A stretch of 64,000 nucleotides of DNA from Agelas oroides. Lineage: Eukaryota > Porifera > Demospongiae > Agelasida > Agelasidae. The stretch spans positions 15,187,812-15,251,811 of the forward strand of contig OX422183.1 of NCBI GenBank assembly GCA_949130485.1. Reading direction: 5' to 3'. Positions 46,501-54,420 of this stretch are shown in pieces. The translations under genes and the position numbers were made by a program. The notes beneath the pieces were generated by a model. It ran no database searches and was not told the DNA's origin. It was given only the letters and a program-made list of their open reading frames with translations. Positions within the stretch are counted from its first letter, which is position 1. Each line of letters begins with the position of its first letter.

Positions 46501-47710
46501 AAGGAAGATTGGTTAGCAATGCTGATGAAAAGCCTACCAGATGCTGCACAATATTGTTTTTGCAGTCCATTTCTCATAACCAAGCATGGTAAGCCATGCA
46601 CCAAGATCTTTCTCCTTGATCCATGCAAGTGCATTCAGTGGATATAGTGTAATATGAGCATACCACCTATCAACTATTGGTTACAGTTTGAAGATAGCAT
46701 TAGTTATAAGCATCTTCTGTAAACCGGCCGGATTCATATTCAGAAAAACATACCTAGGTTCAAAATAATTATTTGCCTATTCCTTGTATTGCATTCTGTA
46801 GTCTAAGAGCTTCATTGGCTTCTCTAGCACTATAATCCTAGGAAAATAAGCATTATGGATTTGACATCATGCTATAATTTACGCTGTGTCCAGAATGCCG
46901 GTAATGAACATTAAATTTCAGCAGCTATACACAGCAATTACAAGTTCCAATAAAGATATAACAAGACCAATCAATAGAGTGCTAAATGACCTACAAGATG
47001 GTATCCATTTTGTCAGCAAAATATTTAGTACAGGCACTGTAACTGGTATAATTCACTTTGCAGTTGCTTACAGTACTGGTACCGGTGCTGTAAGCAATAT
47101 AATGTACAGCCTAAAGAAAAGATTAGTCTTTTTAACACCCTATCTACTGATATTAGTTGTATTAAAAGTGGAGTTTGCTGTCAGGAGTTATCATGCCTTG
47201 AATTCAATTTTCATTACTGGTAGATACAACATATACTTTTATATCCACATTTGAAGTTAATTGCATTGCATTCAAGTTTGTGTTTAGTCTGATAGCCTAT
47301 AGCCTATACAATCATGCAGCAGTATTTCCCTTTCAAAAATGTTCTCATCAAGTATTATTTTCCAGTGGAATGTACTGTTGGCTAATCTTTATGCAGGCAC
47401 AGAATCCAACAAGAGAAGATCTTGCAAAATTAAAGGAAGATATCACACAGGAGATGATGGTACATGCAGTAGTCACACACTAATTTTCTTCCTAATCATG
47501 CAGATTTAATCAGTAACACTACTCTCACAACATATCTAAAAACACTCTTAGCACTTGTTATAAGCATTACTACTCTCTATGCAGGCACAGATTAAGACTA
47601 TGAGAGATGACTTTGCTAAGCTGAAGGAAGAGATGGCAATGGTAGTGCAATGTCTGTCACCAATGGGGGAAATTGACATTGCTGATTCTGATTATTTACA
47701 TGAAAATTGA
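22516..47710 (+). CDS. TRPA-like ankyrin cation channel, gene 2 (complete; one exon carries a 4-bp insertion)
   Basis: Tandem paralogue of gene 1. I read 24 exons: 22516-22557, 22790-22915, 24044-24106, 24360-24422, 24796-24912, 30291-30477, 31758-32427, 33458-33647, 35486-35596, 36212-36309, 36378-36554, 37059-37195, 37391-37527, 39867-40336, 40661-40773, 41510-41681, 42104-42124, 43582-43988, 45332-45520, 45652-45720, 45808-45999, 46099-46170, 47397-47459, 47585-47710. ATG 22516 has an in-frame TGA just upstream (22510-22512). Exons from 31758 on match gene 1 in order and phase. Exon 37059-37195 carries a 4-bp insertion that shifts frame to a TGA at 37141. A GTGAGT donor at 37117 would shorten that exon to 37059-37116 and keep frame, giving about 1,310 residues. 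The acceptor at 30291 is ambiguous (30318 and 30321 are also phase 0). The link across the 5.4-kb intron before it is inferred from phase and ankyrin content. Gene 2 is functional only if that donor is used or the insertion is an assembly error. Confidence 0.8.
22623..22688. repeat. AGCCTCGTTCCCAGGC hairpin MITE in gene 2 intron 1
   Basis: 66 bp: TAGCCTCGTTCCCAGGCCCC and its complement GGGGCCTGGGAACGAGGCTA enclose a short loop. Confidence 0.88.
24269..24284. repeat. Poly-G tract (16 G)
   Basis: G run in the intron just upstream of gene 2 exon 24360-24422. G-rich sequence on the sense strand could form a quadruplex. Confidence 0.95.
27187..27536. repeat. Composite direct/inverted repeat
   Basis: The inverted arms 27241-27298 and 27432-27489 (GAGGAGGTCGGACACGGTTG and complement) are themselves flanked by a direct repeat, AGTGATATCATCCAACCTGA ... 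GCCTGCGACTGGT, at 27187-27239 and 27495-27536. Confidence 0.8.
27841..27977. repeat. ~24-bp tandem repeat, about 5 copies
   Basis: Unit close to CATTTAAGCCATAAATGCCC plus CACC, with single-base variants between copies. Confidence 0.9.
28910..29400. repeat. 71-bp repeat units, three copies around a hairpin element
   Basis: AATGAGTCTTACAGTTCACA units start at 28910, 29262 and 29333; the last two are in tandem. Between the first and second lies an inverted-repeat segment (about 29000-29255) containing GGTACAA and GCCGCCACGG/CCGTGGCGGC hairpins, probably an insertion that split the array. Confidence 0.8.
29519..29642. repeat. CA-rich microsatellite
   Basis: Imperfect (CA)n with interspersed CATG. 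It gives spurious repetitive ORFs on both strands. Confidence 0.95.
29654..29914. mobile_element. 261-bp palindromic MITE, TGTGGCAGTCC family, copy 2
   Basis: Same length and ends as the copy at 7635-7895, flanked by TA. The central block is inverted relative to copy 1 but, the element being palindromic, this says nothing about orientation. Confidence 0.88.
31111..31555. mobile_element. Inverted-repeat element, CACTGCAA family, copy 2
   Basis: The ends CACTGCAAAAACGAATTGGT and ...CCAATGATTTTTTGCAGTG have arms including GTGGTTACCCTGGTTGCAG and its complement. It lies directly upstream of gene 2 exon 31758-32427 and is the unsplit counterpart of 20809-21916. Confidence 0.85.
32468..32502. repeat. 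Short AGCCTC palindrome
   Basis: TAGCCTCATTCCTAGA ... TCTGGGAACAAGGCTA, 35 bp, shortly after gene 2 exon 31758-32427. Confidence 0.7.
32704..33070. mobile_element. hAT-type MITE with 8-bp target duplication CCTGGTCC
   Basis: 367 bp with ends CAATGGCGGTT / AACCGCCAATG, flanked by exact CCTGGTCC at 32696-32703 and 33071-33078. The interior has a 17-C run beside GGGGTCTGGGGGCATG, a combination shared with the decayed repeat at 18650-18780. No transposase. Confidence 0.9.
34246..34259. repeat. Poly-C tract (14 C)
   Basis: C run in the gene 2 intron 33648-35485. The rest of that intron has no recognisable element apart from a weak AGCCTC-family fragment near 34135-34190. Confidence 0.9.
37117..37120 (+). 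other. 4-bp insertion in gene 2 ankyrin exon, frame break or new splice donor
   Basis: Gene 1 has ATT GTG GCC TAC CTC at this place; gene 2 has GTA GTG AGTG GCC TAC CTA, a tandem copy of AGTG. The unspliced exon therefore shifts frame and meets TGA at 37141-37143 (about residue 642), before any membrane segment. The same insertion makes the hexamer GTGAGT at 37117-37122, a consensus 5' splice site lying exactly in phase 0. Splicing from 37116 to the phase-0 exon at 37391 would drop 25 residues of one ankyrin repeat and keep the channel open. Sequencing or assembly error is the other simple explanation. Confidence 0.8.
37251..37298. repeat. AGCCTCGTTCCCAGGCTC hairpin
   Basis: 48-bp palindrome, TAGCCTCGTTCCCAGGCTCG ... 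CGAGCCTGGGAACAAGGCTA, 56 bp downstream of the frame-broken gene 2 exon. Confidence 0.88.
37611..37994. mobile_element. Inverted-repeat MITE (CCGTATTTCCTTG ends)
   Basis: The ends ACCGTATTTCCTTGATTTCT and the complement AGCGTATTTCCTTGGTTACT have inner ATTAATCCCGC / GGTACCCGTGGG motifs. No clear target duplication. The 73-codon ORF inside is incidental. Confidence 0.75.
38329..38399. repeat. Hairpin with ~30-bp arms
   Basis: AATCAAATGCGGATTTCACT... pairs with ...AAATCTGCATCTGATTG; the central 20-bp stem has one G/T mismatch. The adjacent TTATCCCAAATTGCATGGCT resembles the element at 38955. Confidence 0.85.
38955..39092. repeat. Palindromic MITE of ~138 bp
   Basis: ATACCATGACTAGCAGTGCA ... TGCACTGCTAGCCATGGTAT, with internal stems GTAAGGTTAGTAATTTCAC and complement around a TTGGCTTCGCC loop. 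Confidence 0.88.
39961..40318 (+). repeat. 69-bp coding minisatellite in gene 2 exon 39867-40336
   Basis: CCTCTGCAA recurs at 39961, 40030, 40099, 40168, 40237 and 40306, exactly 69 bp apart, giving five full 23-residue units plus a partial one. The unit contains PLQESVKRNQSQLQSSKED. All units stay in frame with the ankyrin exon, and the last two have begun to diverge (ELVKRNQ, SRKDKTP). Gene 1 has a single KTPLQLLVEEVP at this spot, so the array appears to have arisen in gene 2 by duplication around the KTPLQ ankyrin start. Near-identity of units suggests recent expansion and likely length polymorphism. Confidence 0.95.
41976..42048 (+). tRNA. tRNA-like sequence (Gln-CTG-like), probably a pseudogene or SINE head
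   Basis: 73 nt fold as a cloverleaf by eye: acceptor GTGGTCA/GGACTAC (6 of 7 pairs), D arm GCTT/GAGC, anticodon stem CTGGC/GCCAG with loop AGCTGAT, T arm CTGGG/CCCAG with TTCAATT. The B box GGTTCAATTCC matches consensus, and the A-box region TAGCTTAGTGATC is close to it. TTTT follows at 42052-42055. Position 33 is G instead of the near-universal U, so a working tRNA is doubtful. It lies in a gene 2 intron on the sense strand. Confidence 0.5.
42125..43581. other. Gene 2 intron without recognised element
   Basis: About 1.46 kb between the 21-bp microexon and the S2-S5 exon. It includes a CA-rich, low-complexity stretch (43080-43480) that yields chance ORFs. I see no inverted repeat or exon. 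Confidence 0.5.
44773..45168. mobile_element. piggyBac-type MITE, diverged copy 3
   Basis: It begins TTAAAACCTTTTAACTACTA and ends CAGTACGTAAAGGAATAA, with the same interior motifs as copies 1 and 2 (CAGTTAGCGCAATCCATTTT, GAGGTGGGTGG, CTAATGAGT). About 110 bp shorter than they are, without clean TTAA flanks, so old. Confidence 0.8.
45808..47710 (+). other. Gene 2 C-terminal tail exons
   Basis: Exon 45808-45999 (64 codons) begins VELILERERMTKW like gene 1 but is 31 codons shorter, has a different hydrophobic segment (FVSFIIKIDNWLQEIISFIL) and lacks the Cys cluster of gene 1. Three phase-0 cassette exons follow: 46099-46170 (VREDISKLKDDVTHFKQEL), 47397-47459 (TREDLAKLKEDITQEMM) and 47585-47710 (TMRDDFAKLKEEMAMVV plus an acidic end), with TGA at 47708. 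Each begins with Ala from GCA or GCN after a CAG acceptor, so the cassettes look like exon duplicates of one coiled-coil unit. Confidence 0.8.
46171..47396. other. Gene 2 intron between coiled-coil cassettes
   Basis: 1.2 kb. A 122-codon ORF at 46886-47254 (MSRMPVMNIKFQQ...) is open but has no splice sites fitting the flanking phase-0 exons and no recognisable domain. No repeat seen. Confidence 0.45.
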
Positions 47711-48531
47711 TTGCTGTTGTTGGCCTTTTTTTTTAATTGAACTAGTAGCTTTATTAACAGACTACAACATAGAAGGCTATAGTTTTATTAGCTGAACATA
47801 GAATATTAGTAGAGATTACATAGACAATCATATTATAGTTAGTACGATTTATTGTACACTAGCATGTTTTAGTGCTATGCAAGATTGCTGAGTTGTACAC
47901 TATAGCTGAATATTACACATCATTGCTGCTTAAAAGTTGAAATTTAGGACAAAATTATCATACTGCTATATTCAAGCAGACATTGGATTCCTATACCTTT
48001 GTGTGCGTAAATGATTGCCATCCTTAAGGTTTAGAGCTGTAAAAGTTGATGTCTAAGTTACAGCCCTCCCCATTCTCACTAGCTATATACTCCCCATCAC
48101 CTCCATGCATGCATATGTGTGAAGCACAGTATATTGATCCACTTAGAGACCAAACGGGTGCTTTGGTAAACCTACAAGTGGTGATTCAGAAGGTGTTTTA
48201 TTGAGTTAGGGCACAAGTCATCATGTTGAAACAACCCTGTTCCAACTACGCTAGGCTTTGACAATGTTGAGATCACTTTGGGATTGTTTATAGATGTTGT
48301 GTATAAGGTAAGTCTGAATATTTCTCAACTACTCCAACAATATAAAAAAACTGCATGCCAGTATTGCACACACAGGTAGGTGTAGGAGGCAGCTTTTACA
48401 AGAGCTTCTCTTATCCTTGTGTATGGCCCTAGCAGTTAACATTTCCTACTCAAGTCGGTTAAGGCCTAGAATAAGAATGCCCAAGAAAATTAAATTGGAA
48501 CATTACCTGACCTTCCATGTTCACTGTAAAA
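47711..48531. other. Downstream flank of gene 2
   Basis: 3' flanking sequence with a T9 tract at about 47738-47746. No canonical AATAAA near the stop and no repeat or ORF of note. Confidence 0.5.
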
Positions 48532-48900
48532 ATATTTGGGTCATCTCAGCTGCATGTCTGTTGTGTATGTGACATGTCATAAATTCCAATTTCCAATCAA
48601 AGTGTAGTTTAGAAGCTTCTCCCTTTGGATCTTCTTGAAGAAGGCCTATAAATCAGCATTTCTGGTGAGGTTTGATGTTTCTTTGATCCTACACAACTAC
48701 ACTTGGAGGGGTTCCTTGGTTGCATGGTTGTGGTAGAAATGCTAGGAATGTATCCAAATAGGTCTTCTGAAAAATTGATAAAGAAGCTCCTCATTGTACT
48801 TTCAAAAATCTTATTTGGTAGCATTTCTCAGATATGGTCACACTAGTGCAACTGAGACAACCAAAAAATAAGGTTGAAGTAACCCAAGTGTTTTTACAGT
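48532..48900. mobile_element. TA-type MITE, CACTGTAAAAA family, copy 2
   Basis: Ends CACTGTAAAAATATTTGGGT and ...AACCCAAGTGTTTTTACAGT, with the internal CATCTCAGCTGCATGTCTGT shared with copy 1 at 6549-7000 and its complement. Confidence 0.82.
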
Positions 48901-49289
48901 ATAAATGAGTAATGATTCGCTAACTACAATACTCAATGAACAATAATTATGTCTTAGACTTGGGAACTACCATGAAAGCTTACACCCTATCATTCATTAA
49001 ATGTCATACATGGTAACCTGACACTCAAGGGTTCACAAACTACCAAAATGCTTGTCAGGGGATACCAATGGCAAGAAAAATTACTCATCACTAACAATAT
49101 TTTGCAAGGAAGTTATGCTTAAATTTTTTCTGCTAAGTTTCCTTCCAAACAGTGTGGGTGCAAGTGAATTTTGTCTCTCATATTTGGTGTTTTTGAAATT
49201 GTGGTTCAATGCCATCACTGCTGTAACACTGGCAATTGCCTTCAATGCATTATCCATAACAATAATACTAGTGAGATGATTATCATCAT

Positions 49290-52109
49290 GGGGGCGAGCC
49301 TGAGCAAGCAGCAAACTGCTGATGTACTACTTTGTCATGGCACACAGCAGGATGTGTCACTGTCGACTGCTTAAAGCCAAATTTGATAACGCATATAAGT
49401 AAGTATAAGTCCTCACTAAGCATATGCCAGCCATTTCTCCAGCCAGGGCAGCTAACGTGGCTACACATGCATGGACTAAGCTTTACACCGGAATCATGAG
49501 CTAAATTTCTGGTGTTTATGCCGGGAGTACCATTTATGCATGGCCCTACCTGAAGCGACCCCGGCAGTCACGGTCAACTACCGTCCATATTTTTGTACCG
49601 CCTGTGAGCGGCCTGCCGTCGTCGGTACAAGCACAAATCAGAAGTTGCCACGCGTGCTTCAACTTCAGTCGTTATCGCTCCGGGTCGCCGACGTTGCACT
49701 CTGACAGTCAGACCTCCACTGGCCTTCACATGCTTCACGATATCGATCTTCGTGAAATATTTGAATGCGCTCATTTAGCGGTCCAGATAATTGGATTTTA
49801 AAAGCAAGAACAGGAAGTGCCCGGGAGGCTTCATTCCAACGTGTAATTAGCGTGCCGCTTACTTCCTGCCTTTTCCAACAGACAGCTCTCTCAAACCATG
49901 GCCGATTCACGCCGGACTTGCACTCATTTTTATACAATGGTACCTTAACTTCACGAAAATCCACTTTTGGTAGGCGTCAGGCAAGGTTAGGCGGCGTACG
50001 AACGGCTTTTGTCAACATTGTCGTGCGCGACTCGATCGACATCCCCGCACGAAATTTTGTCACATTTTGTTACACCTGGACCGATCTGCACGATCTATAT
50101 ATCGGCGGATAGCCCGGAAAAAAAGGCACAAAATATGTGAAAATGGGCCTGTCTTACCGTAAACTTTTTGCACTACCCGAGCTAAAAGCAAGCCAAAAAT
50201 TTCGCGTTCACGTGTATGTAGACAGGCCTCAGACACAACTCAGGGAGCTGGAAGAAGTGAAAGACTGTCGATACAAGCTAAAAGAAGCAAAAAGAAGGTA
50301 ACAGCAAGTTGAAATAAAGTGGGCAGTAGCATATTCCAACCATATAGCTAAGATAATGCCATCTATAAAGTACCAGCCAGTATAAATTCATTGAACAAAT
50401 GTGTGTAAGCATTCTGTTCTTCATCCTCGCTCACAACACTTTGTACTTTGTGGATAAAGAATGCATAATTATGCTTTGCTGCTTGTCAGTTTACACATCT
50501 TGGTGTATATTGGAATAGCCTTGTACCCAGGGTACTGGGTACGAGACTAGTCATCAGTGCATGTAGGATACTAAACTTGTAGGGACAGTTAGCTAACACT
50601 TGAAAGTACTTTTGGTAGACAAAGTACACCTCAGATTTTAGTTTCCCTTGCCACTGGTATTGCTTGGCATCGTAATTTATCCTGTTGACATACCATGGAA
50701 ATATCGCATCAATTCGTGCCTTGCCGGTATCACTGATCTTTAACGCATTGATATGACACTGCTTTGCATATCAACATAGTTGCACAGGTAGTGTCCCCAT
50801 CACATGCATTTAGCTATGCTATTTTTATAGCCTCATAATCAGGCCACCACCCAGGCTACAAAGGGGAAGATACTTGTGAACTGCCTAAGCCATTTTGGTT
50901 CGGAACCAGTCACAGAAAAATAGAAATGTGTCTTCAACTCTTATTTCTTCTTTTGAAAACTAGCCTTTGAGAACTCAATCAACAACAATGCACTAACTTA
51001 AACAGCATTCTGTTTTACGCAGGGAGCTAGTAAAGGCATTCGAGGTACATGTACCTCGTACAGTATACAAGGCTTCTACTGGAAGCAATGCTGGTATGGG
51101 CAGTTGATGCACTAGTGCATAAATTCATAATCAAAACCATCCTGTTGGTCTCTCAAGATGGTGACATAGCCATGGCACAATGATGTAACTGTACACCCTG
51201 TAGCTATATGCCAGTGTTGTCTCGCTCTGTCACTATATCACCTACCAGTTCAGCATCTGAAAATACCACATTCACTAGCATTGTATTTTCAGGTCCATTC
51301 AGGCACACTGGTTGGTAGTAATGAGACAACACTGGCATACAGATTGACAGACACAGCAACACACTTGCTATGGTACGGCACTCTCTTGTTCAGTGAATTA
51401 CTGGTGGTACTTTGCATTATAGGCCTATAGATGGCATTATCTTGGCTATATGGCTATTGCCCACTTTATTTCAACTTGCTGTTACCTTCTTTTTGCTTCT
51501 TTTAGCTTATATCGACAGTCTTTCACTTCTTCCAGCTCCCTGAGTTGTGTCTGAGGCCTGTCTACATACACGTGAACGCGAAATTTTTGGCTTGTTTTAG
51601 CTCGGGTAGTGCAAAACGTTTACGGTAAGACAGGCCCATTTTCACATATTTTGTGCCTTTTTTTCCGGGCTATCCGGCGATATATAGATCGTGCAGATCG
51701 GTCTAGGCGTAACAAAATGTGACAAAATTTCGTGCGGGGATGTCGATCGAGTCGCGCACGACAATGTTGACAAAAGCCGTTCGTACGCCGCCTAACCTTG
51801 CCTGACGCCGACCAAAAGTGGATTTTCGTGAAGTTAAGGTACCATTGTATAAAAACGAGCGAAAGTCCAGCTTGAATCGGCCATGGTTTGAGAGAGCTGT
51901 CTGTTGGAAAGGCAGGAGGTAAGCGGCACGCTAATTACACGTTGGAATGAAGCCTCCCGGGCACTTCCTGTTCTTGCTTTAAAATCCAATTATCTGGACC
52001 GCTGGCTTAACGACTGTAAGTGGTCGGTCCAAGCAAGCAAGCAAACAAACATACACACGCACGTGCGCAATGCAGTCACGCTAGTGTGGGGCTCGCTCAG
52101 GCTCGCCCC
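49290..52109. mobile_element. 2.8-kb fold-back (long inverted repeat) element
   Basis: The terminal GGGGCGAGCCTGAGC at 49291 is mirrored at 52095-52109. The inner arms, about 49779-50355 and 51425-52006, are reverse complements over roughly 580 bp with few differences (for example GGCGGCGTACGAACGGC and complement). The spacer 50356-51424 holds no transposase-like ORF, only a small inverted repeat at about 51207-51340 (TATGCCAGTGTTGTCTC) and an AGCCTTGTACCCAGG palindrome at 50516-50550. Left sequence 49310-49778 is not matched at the right end. The ORFs in the arms (for example 49665-49964) have no recognisable domain. I assign it to fold-back-type DNA transposons by structure only. Confidence 0.8.
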
Positions 52110-52439
52110 AATTATAGCCAGCACAACCTAATGGATAGCATTCTGCTGTTACCTTGACAACGCACATCCCAAGGTCATTGAGGCTCTCAGTGGTGCAAAA
52201 CTTTACTAGCAGTACCACTTGCTGCTGCTGGCATGCAAACAGAAACATATTGTAATGACGAGGAAAGAAACCAACTACAAGGAATCAAGTGTTTGGGGGA
52301 TTCCTTGGTTAATACTACGGATTCAAGATTTTCATGTCACCATGTAAAGAAAAGCCATCCTATGAGGTTCCAGATTATTGTCATTCGAGGAAACTAGGTG
52401 ACATGAAAGTACAAAAGACTGCTTCATCCTACTACAATT

Positions 52440-53500
52440 TCTAATTAATGTCACACTCCTTCCATGTTCTCCTGGCTTCCAACTATCCATCCTCACTGCA
52501 CAGTGTGAGTGTGCTCCACTATTGAAAGAGAGAGGTCTACTCTGCAACATATCTGGTGCAACACCACTGATACAAAAAACCAAATCAGTTTGGATTAGTT
52601 TGCACCCAAATAGAAACAACACCACAATACTGCATGACAACTGCCCACTTGACTTCTGCAAACCTACTTCACTTTGGCTGCAGCTTGACCACGCAGATGA
52701 GCAGTGTGCACATGCCTTCTCTGTGGAAGATGTAATTCAAACCTCAGTCTTGCATTTGGAACTTCCAAGTGCTTAGAGTGCACAAACACCCACCTCACTC
52801 TTTTGCTTCCATTTGCACTTGCTGGCCTGATGCTATAGTGCTGCTCCTGATTGTCTGCAACCTTACTGTCTCTATGGGAACAATCAATGGTCTCATCTTT
52901 TATGCCAACACATTGTTAGTCTTTTTTCTTTGTAACACCAATGACACCTGCTCTCAATGTATTCCAACAGGTGCTTGCAATCTTCATTGCCTGGTTGAAT
53001 TTGGATTTTGGAATAGAAACCTGTTTTGTTAATGGCATGGATGCCTACATTCGGACATGGTTGCAGTTTGCCTTCCCATTTTACATATGGATGATAGTTG
53101 GAGTCATCGTCTACTTGAGCAGGTGCTCAACCACCATTGTCAAGTTGGTGGGTTCCAGTGCAGTCTCAGTGCTTGCTACTCTGTTTCTGCTTTCCTATGC
53201 CAAACTGCAACGAACTGTAATTACTGCCTTCTCACTTACATACCTGCAGGTCACTAGCTGTTTGGCTGTATGATGGAAATGTCCCTTTTCTCCAAGAAAA
53301 GCATAATATAACGTTGTTCCTGATGGCCCTGGCTTGTTCCATTCACCCTGCCACTCTTGTTTGCCCCCTGCATACAAGCCTCCAACCACTTTCTATTCAA
53401 GCGAGTAAAGATGAAACTCCTGCCCCTGTTGGATGCATACCAAGCACCATATAAGGACAAATTTAGATTTTTGACTGGTTTGATTTTGGTAGTTCGTAGT
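52440..53500 (+). pseudogene. Frame-broken 3' part of a Cys-rich multi-span membrane protein
   Basis: Successive frames read like the C-terminal region of a large membrane protein family I recall from sponge and cnidarian genomes (often auto-annotated as pmp-like). The pieces, in order, are: CSPGFQLSILTAQCECAPLL and CPLDFCKPTSLWLQL (52460-52770), NLTVSMGTINGLIFYANT (about 52855-52915, next frame), AWLNLDFGIETCFVNGMDAY through VLATLFLLSYAKLQRT (52965-53220, third frame), then DGNVPFLQEK and LLDAYQAPYKDKFRFLTGL (to about 53490). At least three frame changes and a lost hydrophobic end show that it is not expressed as such. The fold-back element ends 330 bp upstream. No N-terminal part is visible in the window. 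The family name is from memory; the domain order is seen. Confidence 0.7.
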
Positions 53501-53679
53501 ATCCTACCTGTGGGGTATGGTTCGAACATTCTTGGTTATTCGGACATAAACCACCAGTGTGTTGGCAATTCTGCTTTGTTACACATCGTTTACAGGAACG
53601 GTGTACAAGAACAAAGCTTTAAATATTCTTCCATTGTAAATCTTGTTATTCCTCTCTGGTTGGACAAACTACAATAGGC

Positions 53680-53931
53680 ATGCATCAAATGGAGGACTTG
53701 AGGAAGCACTTAGCAAGATCAGCAAGTGCTCTGAGAAGAGATCTCCTCTTCGCCGAAGGTCACCTTCATCTTCAAGCTCTTAGGGAGAGGAGCACCCTGG
53801 ACTATCACGCCCCTCTCTGGCAACAAATGGTGATGAACCAGACATGCTCCCTTCGTGTCAACCACACAGGACCACTTCAGAGCCACTGTCCACCCCTCCC
53901 CAATTTGGCGCTCGTACCTCTACATCGGTGA
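53680..53931 (+). other. Short ORF of unknown meaning before the BEL element
   Basis: 83 codons rich in Arg, Leu and His (LRKHLARSASALRRDLL...), predicted helical at its start. It could be the start of the adjacent element's gag, whose reading phase it shares, but stops separate the two and I recognise no motif. Confidence 0.25.
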
Positions 53932-54420
53932 CGCCGTTTTCACACCCCCGTCGTGGACATTCACGTTCCCAAGCATGTCTACTGTTTGTGAAGCCCTACC
54001 TACCCATACTACAGTGTTGTCTGTCTCGGGTAGCCACTTTCCTCCCTCGTCGATTGGACTGCTCCATCGTGCATCAGAACAATACGGTGGTGAGCCTGTG
54101 TTGTCTGTGTGTACTACTAATATGACAAGAGCGTGCGTTAGCCATACTGTAAGCACAGTACCAAGCCCTCAGATAACGGACCGCTCTAGAGCTCACCTTA
54201 TCCACGATACAAGTGGAATTTGCACACCTATAGGACACTCCCAAGTGTACCTTCACGTGTGATGCTTCCCGAGATCCCAACCACGGTAGCGTCTCGTAGT
54301 CCACCCTCGACAGTTCGCGCGCGATGCAGCATGGTCGTCTACCCACACCGAGCATAACGCTCACGTGCAAGCTACCGACTATACCAGGCCTGCCCCAAGC
54401 TTATACCCATATACTCTAGC

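Noticed and set aside
46886-47254. 122-codon ORF in a gene 2 intron
   Set aside because: No phase-compatible splice sites with the flanking cassettes, no domain, and nothing equivalent in gene 1.
49665-49964. 99-codon minus-strand ORF in the fold-back arm as a transposase fragment
   Set aside because: No catalytic or DNA-binding motif visible, and the matching arm copy does not conserve the frame.
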